Of a DNA stretch of 64,000 nucleotides, positions 56,282 through 64,000 are shown piece after piece. Location: assembly GCA_041596515.1 (NCBI GenBank), contig JBFHIJ010000007.1:52399-116398 (forward strand). The letters run 5' to 3'. The notes beneath the pieces are model-generated. The model did not search any database and had not been told where the DNA came from. It saw only the letters and a list, made by a program, of their open reading frames with translations. Each line of letters opens with the position of its first letter. Positions within the stretch are counted from its first letter, which is position 1. The DNA is from JBFHIJ01 sp041596515. GTDB lineage: Bacteria > Bacteroidota > Ignavibacteria > Kapaibacteriales > UBA2268. Both the position numbers and the translations under genes were made by a program.

Positions 56282-57568
56282 TTATTTAGCTAACTTAATC
56301 CATTTTATAAGTTCTTTAAACGACGGCTTTTTCCCAGTCATTAAAATACCAACTCTATAAACTCTAGCAGCTATCCATACAGTACCAAAGAACGTACCTA
56401 TCATAGCAACCATAGAAATAGCTATTTCCCACATAGGCATTGAAGTTGCAAACATCCTTACAGGCATCAATATTGGTGAAAATAGCGGGAAGTGAGAAGC
56501 TACTACCGCAACTGTGCTTTCCGGGTTACTAATCATAGATGCTAAGAACATCATTGGCAATATAATTATCATAGTTACAGGCATCTGTAGTTGCTGTGCA
56601 TCTTGCTCCTGATCTACTGCAGAACCTATAGCTGCATAAAGACTTGCAAATATAAAATAGCCTGTAATAAAGTAGAATAAGAAACCAAATATCATCCAGA
56701 TATTAATATCCGGCATTGGAATTTGACCAAAAAGAACTTGTGCTTGCTGCATCTGTTCTGCGTCTACTCCTGACATTACGGTCTCTGACGGTGACAAGCC
56801 TATCATCAGAACAACTGATGACATGATTATCCAAAACATCACCTGAGTCAGCCCGGCAAGTCCTATCCCTACAATTTTACCAAACATTATATCAAATGGC
56901 TTCACTGACGAAGCAATAACTTCTATTATTCTGTTAGCTTTTTCATCTATTACTGCTCTTAGTACCATGCCACCATACATTAGCATAAGGAAGTAATTTG
57001 CAAATCCAAATATAAATCCAACAGCTGCTAATATTTCGTTATTGTCCTCCTCTACCTTACCCTCTTTACTAATTTTTTTAGTAATTATCTCAATACCTTT
57101 GCCGGCATCTTCCAAGGTCTGTAAATCTATACCTTCATTTTTAAGTCTTTCGCTACGGATAGTACTTTTCAATGTAGATTTTAGAGATTGAATAAAGCTT
57201 ATACCACCTCCGCCTCCGGAAGTGTTGACTTCAACTTTACCTTCTTTTATAACATTTGATGGCATATAAATATAGCCGTCTATTTCCTGATTTTGTGTTT
57301 TCTCTTTAAGTTCGTCCAAATTATAAGGTGATTTGGAATATATAGCCGTGTCAGATTGAACTATATCATTGTACAAAATACCGGTTTCATCAAGTACATA
57401 TATCTTTTTAGAAATATCATCTTCTGTCGCCATCATAATAAAAGTAGGAAGTATCATCAGAGCAGCCATTAGCACCGGTGCAATAAAAGTACCAATAAGA
57501 AAACCTTTTGACTTCAATTTGAGCATATACTCATGCGAAATTATAGTCATAATCTTTGAATTACTCAT
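56282..57568 (-). CDS. ABC-2 type transporter permease (NatB-like)
   Basis: A 428-residue inner-membrane protein. One helix near residues 20-45 is followed by a large extracytoplasmic domain (about 50-180), then five or six helices (180-415), the ABC2_membrane_3 layout. It forms an exporter with the ATPase gene immediately upstream, which overlaps it by 8 bases. NatAB homologues have been linked to sodium export, but related pairs export many things; the substrate here is unknown. The motif DQEQDAQQLQMPVTMIIILP is typical of the family. Confidence 0.85.
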   Translation of the reverse strand: MSNSKIMTIISHEYMLKLKSKGFLIGTFIAPVLMAALMILPTFIMMATEDDISKKIYVLDETGILYNDIVQSDTAIYSKSPYNLDELKEKTQNQEIDGYIYMPSNVIKEGKVEVNTSGGGGGISFIQSLKSTLKSTIRSERLKNEGIDLQTLEDAGKGIEIITKKISKEGKVEEDNNEILAAVGFIFGFANYFLMLMYGGMVLRAVIDEKANRIIEVIASSVKPFDIMFGKIVGIGLAGLTQVMFWIIMSSVVLMIGLSPSETVMSGVDAEQMQQAQVLFGQIPMPDINIWMIFGFLFYFITGYFIFASLYAAIGSAVDQEQDAQQLQMPVTMIIILPMMFLASMISNPESTVAVVASHFPLFSPILMPVRMFATSMPMWEIAISMVAMIGTFFGTVWIAARVYRVGILMTGKKPSFKELIKWIKLAK

Positions 57569-58475
57569 TGCTTCCCTCCTTTTTAGAGACTACTTCGATA
57601 AATATCTCGTGCAAGCTAGGCTCTTTAGTATCAAATTTGTAAATATCTACTTTTTCAACTAACTCTCTAATAAGTTTTGGAGGTGAAATGATTGACTTGT
57701 CGATAGCAATTTCCACAGTATTCTCAGTTTTATTTATTATGGACACTCCGGGAATCTTCTGGAAAACGGCAGAGGAACCATTAAACTCTATAAAAATATT
57801 ATTTCTGCCAAAGCCTCTTTTTACTTCAGATACGTTACCGCTAAGGACAACTTGACCTTTATCAATAAGAAGCATTTCGTCGCACATCTGCTCCACCTGA
57901 TGCATTACATGCGTAGACAAGATAATAGTCTTTCCTTGTTCCTTCAATTCTATTACGATTTTCTGAAGTAACTCTGTATTCACAGGATCAAAGCCGGAAA
58001 ATGGTTCGTCAAGAATAATAAAATCAGGATCATGCATGATAGTAGAAATAAACTGCACTTTTTGTTGCATCCCTTTAGATAGCTCTTGAACTTTTTTACC
58101 TGCCCAGTCTGCTATATCCAAATGCGATAACCACATTTTGGCTCTCTTATTTGCTTCAGAATGGCTAAGACCTTTCAGCCTTCCAAAATAAATAAGTTGT
58201 TCTAATACTTTTACTTTTTTGTAGAGACCTCTTTCTTCTGGCAAATATCCTATATTATTCTGAAGCTCAGGATTCATTTGCTGATCAAAAAGTGTAATGC
58301 TACCACTATCAGGCATTAGGATATTTGTAATCATCCTAATCATAGTGGTCTTGCCTGCTCCATTTGGCCCAAGCAGACCAAAAATTTTACCTTGCGGCAC
58401 ATCGAAGCTTATGTCGTTATTGGCATAATAATCACCAAATTTTTTGATGATATTTCTTACCTCAAGAACATTCAT
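57561..58475 (-). CDS. ABC transporter ATP-binding protein (NatA-like)
   Basis: A 304-residue ATPase. Walker A is GPNGAGKTT, the signature ELSKGMQQKVQFI, and Walker B FIILDEPFSGFDP. The extra C-terminal region (about 220-304) is the regulatory tail (DUF4162-like) of the NatA/CcmA drug-export branch. It is the first gene of a two-gene exporter operon, with an 8-base overlap into the permease gene. Confidence 0.9.
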   Translation of the reverse strand: MNVLEVRNIIKKFGDYYANNDISFDVPQGKIFGLLGPNGAGKTTMIRMITNILMPDSGSITLFDQQMNPELQNNIGYLPEERGLYKKVKVLEQLIYFGRLKGLSHSEANKRAKMWLSHLDIADWAGKKVQELSKGMQQKVQFISTIMHDPDFIILDEPFSGFDPVNTELLQKIVIELKEQGKTIILSTHVMHQVEQMCDEMLLIDKGQVVLSGNVSEVKRGFGRNNIFIEFNGSSAVFQKIPGVSIINKTENTVEIAIDKSIISPPKLIRELVEKVDIYKFDTKEPSLHEIFIEVVSKKEGSNE

Positions 58476-58983
58476 GTAAGCTGACCTTAAAAATTATTAT
58501 AAATATCGTTATATGTTCAATTTAGAAGTGTTACTTGGCTGATAGCAAGCAATTTCACTTCGCTGTACCATAGCATTTCTCAATCAAGAAATATATGATA
58601 TTTTGTAGTAATTGTTGAATTAAATTCAATTAGAAATGGAATCAATTAGCCCATAAATTATCACTAATCAATATTACGTCTCAATTTTACCCAATCCTTA
58701 GTAATTACGAAACTAACCTAACATTGTTACACATAAGACATAATACAAAATATAATACAGATAGGATTATCAAGTTATAACATGAGTTAATGGTTATATC
58801 ATAAATCGTAACACGAACGGATTATTAAGCCTATATTAATTGGAGAGATAGTATTTTATTTCTATCATGCTTTGCCTCGCTCAATATCATGGCTTAGATA
58901 GTCTCAGCAAGCTTAGAGTGTGCTAAGCTTGCTGAGTTAAAATTTATTTGTAGTAGTTAACAAATAACAGAATGCAAATGTAC
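58476..58983. other. 508-base intergenic region with one strong hairpin
   Basis: Between the exporter ATPase start and the ABC-F stop, both minus strand. It must hold the exporter promoter. Apart from the inverted repeat at 58903-58936 I see no open frame longer than about 20 codons, tRNA or repeat. Confidence 0.6.
58903..58936. repeat. Perfect 14-bp inverted repeat (stem-loop)
   Basis: CTCAGCAAGCTTAG (58903-58916) and CTAAGCTTGCTGAG (58923-58936) are exact complements around a 6-base loop. It lies 48 bases past the ABC-F stop on its downstream side, so it may stop transcription from that gene, but no T run follows on the minus strand (only ACTATCT). It could also be a protein-binding or RNA-processing site. 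Confidence 0.75.
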
Positions 58984-60927
58984 TTACTGTTGCTTATGAA
59001 TAATTTCCATTTTTTCCTGAATATCTGCCCACTCATCCATTTTTTTATCCAATTCTTCTTTCATTTCACTGTGCTCTTTTTGCTTAGCTTGTGAAGTTTC
59101 CACATCATTAAAGAACTCAGAATCTGCAAAGAGTTCTTCTAAAACTGCCATTTTTTCTTCTAATACAGAAATTCGTTTTTCACAGGTTTCCAGCTCCTTC
59201 TTGATTTTATTTCTTTCTCGCTGAGCTGCCTTACGTTTTTCTCTTTGCTCCTGTGCGTTTCCTACGGATTCTTTTTCTTCCTTCTTAGTTTTGTCTTTCT
59301 TTTCCAAATCTTGAAGTGATGCTAACTGTTGGCTTTCTAAAAATAAATCTATATCGCCTTCGTAGGTTTTCAGTTTGTGATTTTTGAATTCTATAGTTCG
59401 TTCTGTAAGACCTCTGAGGAAATCTCTATCGTGCGAAACCACTATTAATGTACCTGTATAATTCATAAGTGCATTTTTCAATACATCTTTTGAAGTCATA
59501 TCCAAGTGATTGGTAGGCTCATCCATGATTAGGAAGTTAACAGGTTGCAATAGCAGGCGTGCAAGTGAAAGTCTTGCCTTTTCTCCACCGGATAGCACTT
59601 TTACTTTTTTATAAACATCGTCACCACTGAATAGAAATGCTCCAAGTAGGTTTCTAATATTTTTTCGCATATCTCCAGTTGCCGCACTGTCAATTACGTC
59701 AAAAACTGCGGCATTTTCGTCTAACATTTGTGCCTGATGCTGACCGAAGTATCCTAATTCAATATTATTTCCGTAATTTAAAGTGCCATCATAGCTTTCA
59801 AACTTTCCAATTATCTTAGATAAAGTAGACTTACCTTCCCCATTTTTACCAACAAACGCTACTCTCTGGCCTCTCTCTATTTCAAAATTAATATTGGATA
59901 GTACAAGGTTGTCACCATAGCTTTTGGTTATATTTTTGCACTCTACAACTAATCTGCTAGAACGTGGTGGATTCGGAAATCGAAGTACTAGTTTTGAATT
60001 ATCTTCATCTTCTATCTCTATCCTTTCTATTTTATCTAACATTTTTAGCTTTGACTGTGCTCTTGAGGCAAGAGACGCTTTGGATTTGAAGCGTTCTATA
60101 AATCTTTCCTGCTGAGCTATTTGCTTTTTCTGATTTGTGAAAGCTGCTACATCTTGCTCACGTTGAATAGATCTAAACTCTACAAATTGAGAATAAGGCA
60201 TAGTGTTAGAATACATTTTTCCAAGAGATAGTTCCACAGTCCTGTTTGTAATATTGTCTAAGAACTGCCTATCGTGCGATACAAGAATTACTTCGCCGGG
60301 ATAGTTTTTCAAAAAGTCCTCTACCCAACCAATAGATTCAATATCCAAGTGGTTAGTAGGTTCATCCAGTAATATACAACCCGGGCGCGCAAGTAGCAGT
60401 TTTGCAAGTTCTACTCGCATCTGCCAGCCACCACTAAATTCATTCATTGGCTTTTGGAGTTCTTCCTGAGTAAATCCAAGCCCCGTAAGCACTCGCTCCA
60501 CCTCTGCTTCTACGGAGTGACCTCCCAAAATTCTTAAGTGGTCGTTATCTTCAGCCAATTGTTCTAACAGCAAGGCATATTCCTCTGACTCGTAATCTTC
60601 CCTATTCGAGATTTCATTTGTTATATCTTCTATGCGCTTTTCAATATTTTTTATTTCTGAAAGAGCATTCGCTGCCTCTTCAAAGATGGGCAGAGTAGAA
60701 TCAGAAACTAACTCCTGAGGAAGATAACCTATTGTATAGTCATTAGGTTTGCTTATTGTACCTGTTCCCGGAGATAGTGCACCTGCAAATATTTTCAGTA
60801 ATGTTGACTTTCCGGCACCATTTCTACCTATCAGTCCTATTCTATCATTATGCTGCACATTAAAGGAAATATTATCAAAAAGCTTTTTTCCGCTAAATTC
60901 TATAGAGAGATTTGCTATTGTAATCAT
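58984..60927 (-). CDS. ABC-F family ATPase (YheS/Uup branch)
   Basis: A 647-residue cytosolic ATPase with two ABC modules: Walker A GRNGAGKST and GKNGEGKST, signatures EFSGGWQMRVELAKLL and LSGGEKARLSLARLL. The linker arm (about 240-310) and a long C-terminal coiled coil (545-645, KRKAAQRERNKIKKELETC) are present. ABC-F factors bind the ribosomal E site; the branch cannot be settled by eye. This is the second ABC-F gene of the window and differs in its C-terminal domain from that at 47614. It follows ugpC by 12 bases. Confidence 0.88.
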   Translation of the reverse strand: MITIANLSIEFSGKKLFDNISFNVQHNDRIGLIGRNGAGKSTLLKIFAGALSPGTGTISKPNDYTIGYLPQELVSDSTLPIFEEAANALSEIKNIEKRIEDITNEISNREDYESEEYALLLEQLAEDNDHLRILGGHSVEAEVERVLTGLGFTQEELQKPMNEFSGGWQMRVELAKLLLARPGCILLDEPTNHLDIESIGWVEDFLKNYPGEVILVSHDRQFLDNITNRTVELSLGKMYSNTMPYSQFVEFRSIQREQDVAAFTNQKKQIAQQERFIERFKSKASLASRAQSKLKMLDKIERIEIEDEDNSKLVLRFPNPPRSSRLVVECKNITKSYGDNLVLSNINFEIERGQRVAFVGKNGEGKSTLSKIIGKFESYDGTLNYGNNIELGYFGQHQAQMLDENAAVFDVIDSAATGDMRKNIRNLLGAFLFSGDDVYKKVKVLSGGEKARLSLARLLLQPVNFLIMDEPTNHLDMTSKDVLKNALMNYTGTLIVVSHDRDFLRGLTERTIEFKNHKLKTYEGDIDLFLESQQLASLQDLEKKDKTKKEEKESVGNAQEQREKRKAAQRERNKIKKELETCEKRISVLEEKMAVLEELFADSEFFNDVETSQAKQKEHSEMKEELDKKMDEWADIQEKMEIIHKQQ

Positions 60928-60939
60928 TTAATTTACCAA

Positions 60940-62025
60940 TTAGTCTATTCGTTTATTAAATTCGTCAAAGAAATGCAATTTTTCTGTTTTAAGATATGCT
61001 TTAAACTTCTCGCCGGGTTGCAACGCCCTCGTATTTTCTGTACGTAGGCATTTTAAGTTACCTATGCTATTAAAATATATTAGCTGCTCATGCCCTAAAT
61101 ATTCTATATTTTCTACAGTTAGCCCTATTGGAATAGTTCCATCTTGATAATCTAAAAAGATATCTTCCGGTCTCACACCCAAAGTCATTTTTTGTGATTT
61201 TTCGCTCAGTCTGATGTTTAGTGATTCTGGCAATTTAATCTCCAATCCACCACTTTCTTCAAATATCAATCCATTATCATGCAAGATTTCGCCATCGAAA
61301 AAGTTCATTTGCGGACTGCCTAAAAAGCCTGCTACAAACTTATTAGCAGGTTTATCATATAATTCCTGCGGAGGAGCTATCTGCTGCACTTCACCTTTGC
61401 TCATTACCACTAAACGGCTCCCCATAGTCATAGCTTCCACTTGGTCGTGAGTAACATAAATAGCTGTAGTTCCCAGTCGTTGATGCAAGCTTTGAATCTC
61501 CGAACGCATTTGCACTCTTAGCTTCGCATCCAAATTTGAAAGAGGTTCGTCGAACAGGAATAGCTTGGGATTGCGAATAATAGCACGACCAAGAGCTACA
61601 CGCTGACGTTGGCCACCGGAGAGTTCCTTAGGCTTCCTATCTAAAAGAGCATCTAACTCCAAGGATAGGGCAACTTCATTCACGCGTTTCTTTATTTCTG
61701 ATTTAGGTGTCTTGCGAACCTTAAGCGGAAAAGCAATATTTTCAAACACCGTTTTATGAGGATATAAAGCATAATTCTGGAAAACCATGCCTATATCTCT
61801 ATTTTTGGGTTCAATATCATTTACACGTAGATCATCGAAGTATAAATCACCAGAGCTAATTTCTTCCAAGCCTGCAATCATGCGTAACATAGTAGACTTT
61901 CCGCATCCCGAAGGACCGACTAAGACTAGAAATTCGCCCTGCTCTATCTCAAAACTGGCATCACTGACAGCAGTTATGCCATTTGGATATACTTTTTTGA
62001 TATTCTGTAATCTTATTTTACTCAT
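60940..62025 (-). CDS. Sugar/polyol ABC transporter ATP-binding protein (UgpC/MalK-type)
   Basis: A 361-residue ATPase: Walker A GPSGCGKST, signature LSGGQRQRVALGRAI, Walker B LFLFDEPLSNLD, and a C-terminal TOBE domain (about 240-355, GVRPEDIFLD). This is the ATPase of the CUT1 carbohydrate/glycerol-phosphate importers. No permease or binding protein is next to it, so it probably serves several importers encoded elsewhere, as MsmK does in other bacteria. It is upstream of and probably cotranscribed with the ABC-F gene. Confidence 0.9.
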   Translation of the reverse strand: MSKIRLQNIKKVYPNGITAVSDASFEIEQGEFLVLVGPSGCGKSTMLRMIAGLEEISSGDLYFDDLRVNDIEPKNRDIGMVFQNYALYPHKTVFENIAFPLKVRKTPKSEIKKRVNEVALSLELDALLDRKPKELSGGQRQRVALGRAIIRNPKLFLFDEPLSNLDAKLRVQMRSEIQSLHQRLGTTAIYVTHDQVEAMTMGSRLVVMSKGEVQQIAPPQELYDKPANKFVAGFLGSPQMNFFDGEILHDNGLIFEESGGLEIKLPESLNIRLSEKSQKMTLGVRPEDIFLDYQDGTIPIGLTVENIEYLGHEQLIYFNSIGNLKCLRTENTRALQPGEKFKAYLKTEKLHFFDEFNKRID

Positions 62026-62360
62026 ATTTTCTGTTGATTATTTACATATCTACAAGTCTACAAATTGCAGTGTCGAAATGGCTGAGTGACTAAAAACAAT
62101 CACAATCAATTCTATCGGCACAACAAACTAAATTCTTTGCACTTAAGCATTTTGCAAATTAATCATTTTCGAAGTGAAAATAAAGGGATAAGAAAAAGTG
62201 ACTATATTGAAGACTAAATATCTCCCAAAAACATAACCGGGTTGTTAAAGCCAAAGCTGTAGGAAGAATGGCCTGTAAACATTTCAAAGAGCTATGATAA
62301 TATACAAAAACCTCTCCAATTCTTTAGGAGGAGTTGGAGAGGTTTGAATTGAGATGTATT
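62026..62360. other. 335-base intergenic region
   Basis: Between the ugpC-like start and the lipoprotein stop, both minus strand. It holds the lipoprotein operon terminator at 62308-62345 and must hold the ugpC promoter. No further open frame or RNA seen. Confidence 0.6.
62308..62345 (-). terminator. Terminator of the lipoprotein operon
   Basis: AAACCTCTCCAA (62308-62319) pairs perfectly with TTGGAGAGGTTT (62334-62345), followed by T residues on the minus strand. It lies about 16 bases past the stop. Confidence 0.9.
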
Positions 62361-62891
62361 CTATTCCCTAATTATTTCAAAACTATTTATTATGTTTTGA
62401 AATGTTGTATCATCTGATGGAGTATAATGATATTTAGATATGGAACACTCTAAAGTCAAATCATTTTCAATCAGAAAAAAAGACCTATATTTAAAATAGT
62501 GACCTTCTCCCATTGCACTATCTATAACATAATAACTATACATTTCTCCAGTTTGACCTTCCAAAGAAATAGTATCTCTTAATAAGTTTTTTTGTAATTC
62601 AAACATATAGTTCTCAAACTTAAAGTCTCTATTCGTTATCGAATAGTAGTTTTCATTATTTGTACCGTAAGCCATAGTTGAAAAATACCATTCGTTATTT
62701 GCATATGAAGCAGATGCTAAACTACCATATTCACCTTCTCTTACACTAAATGTAGAATAAGGAATAAGATTATAATACCTAAATTTTATTTTAGCATTGC
62801 CAAATTCAAATGTAGCAGAGTTAGAGTCAGGCTTAAACAAAGTACAAGCATTCAAAAAAAGAATAGACAAAATTAGATAATACCTCATCAT
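62361..62891 (-). CDS. Unknown lipoprotein, second of a coupled pair
   Basis: A 176-residue protein starting MMRYYLILSILFLNACTLFK, a lipoprotein signal with lipobox LNAC. The mature part is beta-rich (KIKFRYYNLIPYSTFSVREG) and ends with NSFEIIRE. The ATG at 62891 overlaps the stop of the upstream lipoprotein gene (ATGA) and has GGAGGG 5 bases before it, so it is translated by coupling. No family recognised. Its position after a metallopeptidase-like gene suggests an accessory or immunity role, which is inference. Confidence 0.6.
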   Translation of the reverse strand: MMRYYLILSILFLNACTLFKPDSNSATFEFGNAKIKFRYYNLIPYSTFSVREGEYGSLASASYANNEWYFSTMAYGTNNENYYSITNRDFKFENYMFELQKNLLRDTISLEGQTGEMYSYYVIDSAMGEGHYFKYRSFFLIENDLTLECSISKYHYTPSDDTTFQNIINSFEIIRE

Positions 62892-63376
62892 TTTTCCCTC
62901 CAAAGCTGATTCGCCAGTCTTTCATAAACTTCACATTCTTCAATATCACATAAATACCATAAATTAGACACACTAATAAAACTACATCTGATACAAAAGT
63001 TAGAATTACTAATAACCACTCCTATCTGATATTCCAGAGCTGTATAACCTTCTCTGCCAATATTGGTATTTGGTGAAAAAACTACTCTACTAATAGTTAT
63101 ATCTTCACTCAACAAAGCAGAATCAGAATTGTAATAGCTCTGTAGATCTTTTATTTTTTGTATTTCACTAGAATCAATAACGTCAAAATCTCTGATATAA
63201 ATTCGATCAACAGCTATCTGATTTTGATTTAGTATAGAATCCAATTTACTAGGATACAAAATCATATTTTTTATCATCTCAACTTTGTCTTTTGGCAATT
63301 CTTTGTCAGGATAATAATGAGTCGAAGAACACGATACTAATACAATATTAATTATTACAAAGATAATAATTTTCAT
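62888..63376 (-). CDS. Unknown lipoprotein, first of a coupled pair
   Basis: A 162-residue protein with signal MKIIIFVIINIVLVSC and lipobox LVSC. The mature part is acidic, with three cysteines near the end (SNFCIRCSF, LCDIEECE) that could form disulfides. AAGGAG precedes the ATG at 63376. It starts 9 bases after the HExxH gene's stop and couples into the next lipoprotein. No family recognised. Confidence 0.62.
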   Translation of the reverse strand: MKIIIFVIINIVLVSCSSTHYYPDKELPKDKVEMIKNMILYPSKLDSILNQNQIAVDRIYIRDFDVIDSSEIQKIKDLQSYYNSDSALLSEDITISRVVFSPNTNIGREGYTALEYQIGVVISNSNFCIRCSFISVSNLWYLCDIEECEVYERLANQLWREK

Positions 63377-63385
63377 TTCTACTCC

Positions 63386-64000
63386 TTAAGGTTTCGACAA
63401 TATTAAATAAACTGCAGCGCCTATTACGGAAAGAATAGATCCCCAAATAATAGCTGGGTCTGTCCTATAGAAAGAATTACGCTTTAGAGGTAAATATAAA
63501 ATATTTCTGGCATGATTGGCACCTTCAATAGCAAAAGATTCTGCTTCGTCTTCGCTTAAATTACCATATGCTACGTTGCCTAGTCTCAGTCCATCCATTA
63601 TATGTGTTGCTTCATGAGCCAAAACACCTGCCACTTTATATTTTATAGGATTTCCTGATATATCAGTATAGAATTCCAAATATTCTGCTGTTTTTTTATC
63701 GTAATCAGAAAAGTGATTTGTAAAATATTCCTCAGCAATAAAAAGATATGTTTGACCAGTAGAATTACTAATTCCACTAGCACCCCCTATACCTGTAACT
63801 CCCATCTTTTGAGCTTTTGCTTGCATTCCGGATCTTTGTGCTATTTGTCTTGCAGTCTCTACCTTTACTTTTACAGGCTGAGTATTGCCTCCTTCCCATA
63901 AATCATCAAAATATGAAGGATCTCCTTTATAAATATTTTCTATTGAAGAAGTAATTTTATCAGCATAAATAGATGATACACTACTTAAATCAAACATGCC
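63386..64000 (-). CDS. HExxH metallopeptidase-like protein, C-terminal part
   Basis: At least 204 residues; the frame is open through the window edge, so the N-terminus and any export signal lie outside. The zinc motif is HEATH in VAGVLAHEATHIMDG, and SEDEAESFAIEGANHARN about 19 residues on supplies a plausible glutamate ligand, the gluzincin pattern. The region SGISNSTGQTYLFIAEEYFT precedes it. The last 25 residues are hydrophobic (AIIWGSILSVIGAAVYLIL), a possible C-terminal anchor. It may be the catalytic end of a larger secreted protein (Rhs-like or adhesin). It heads a three-gene unit with two lipoproteins. Confidence 0.55.
   Translation of the reverse strand, partial: GMFDLSSVSSIYADKITSSIENIYKGDPSYFDDLWEGGNTQPVKVKVETARQIAQRSGMQAKAQKMGVTGIGGASGISNSTGQTYLFIAEEYFTNHFSDYDKKTAEYLEFYTDISGNPIKYKVAGVLAHEATHIMDGLRLGNVAYGNLSEDEAESFAIEGANHARNILYLPLKRNSFYRTDPAIIWGSILSVIGAAVYLILSKP

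Noticed and set aside
1..64000. tRNA, rRNA, CRISPR array, IS element or prophage
   Set aside because: None could be found: no clover-leaf T-loop/CCA arrangement, spaced repeat array, transposase or integrase frame was seen.

Overview
The window looks like a chromosomal segment from an AT-rich Gram-negative bacterium of the Bacteroidota/Chlorobiota/Ignavibacteriota/Kapabacteria (FCB) assemblage. Markers for this are a fused LpxC-FabZ protein, a PorX-type response regulator with an alkaline-phosphatase-like output domain placed next to tsaE, an FlgD/sorting-domain-like small secreted protein, M16/M3/M28 peptidases with signal peptides, a TonB protein, and a two-subunit IorAB. Many genes start behind a clear GGAG-type Shine-Dalgarno sequence. 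That is atypical of classical Bacteroidia and points towards the Ignavibacteria/Kapabacteria/Chlorobi side, but the phylum is an inference. I see no rRNA, tRNA, CRISPR, IS element, integrase or phage gene.

Layout. 1-800: end of a UDP-galactopyranose mutase gene and a small secreted FlgD-like protein. 0.8-7.7 kb: an RsbW-like ATP-binding protein, a fused O-/N-acyltransferase (ornithine-lipid type), and two adjacent hybrid sensor kinases. 7.7-13.3 kb: a guanidinium-type SMR exporter, an M3 dipeptidyl carboxypeptidase lipoprotein and an M16 double-domain protease. 13.4-17.1 kb: a five-PAS histidine kinase followed by a GAF protein with a decayed kinase-like tail. 17.2-24.8 kb, all minus strand: ispH, cmk, a HAD phosphatase, ssb, a DUF1207-like protein, a WbaP-type sugar transferase, lpxA and lpxC-fabZ. 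25-29.5 kb: iorB, iorA and an EF-G-like GTPase. 29.6-35.8 kb, plus strand: an M16 protease, murC and two parvulin-type periplasmic chaperones. 36-43.7 kb: a porin-like protein, uvrA, a lone receiver-domain protein, a LEA14-like lipoprotein, a small membrane protein and an M28 peptidase. 44-46.2 kb: two paralogous membrane proteins and TonB. 47-53.4 kb: an unknown periplasmic protein coupled to an Uup-like ABC-F ATPase, kdtA/waaA, tsaE, porX and an unknown small protein. 53.6-56.2 kb: a stand-alone nuoD, trmH and a small repeat-bearing protein. 56.3-62 kb: an ABC-2 exporter pair, a second ABC-F ATPase and an orphan UgpC/MalK-like ATPase. 62.3-64 kb: a cut-off HExxH metallopeptidase-like protein followed by two translationally coupled lipoproteins.

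Together the genes describe a cell with an LPS-bearing outer membrane (lpxA, lpxC-fabZ, kdtA, sugar transferase, glf), SurA-type chaperones and TonB. It probably uses peptides: several exported peptidases are accompanied by IorAB for 2-oxoacid oxidation. It also invests heavily in two-component signalling. The most unusual items are the HExxH protein with its two lipoproteins, the GAF protein with a degenerate kinase tail, the isolated nuoD, the EF-G-like GTPase without the catalytic histidine, and two perfect 14-bp inverted repeats in otherwise empty intergenic DNA.
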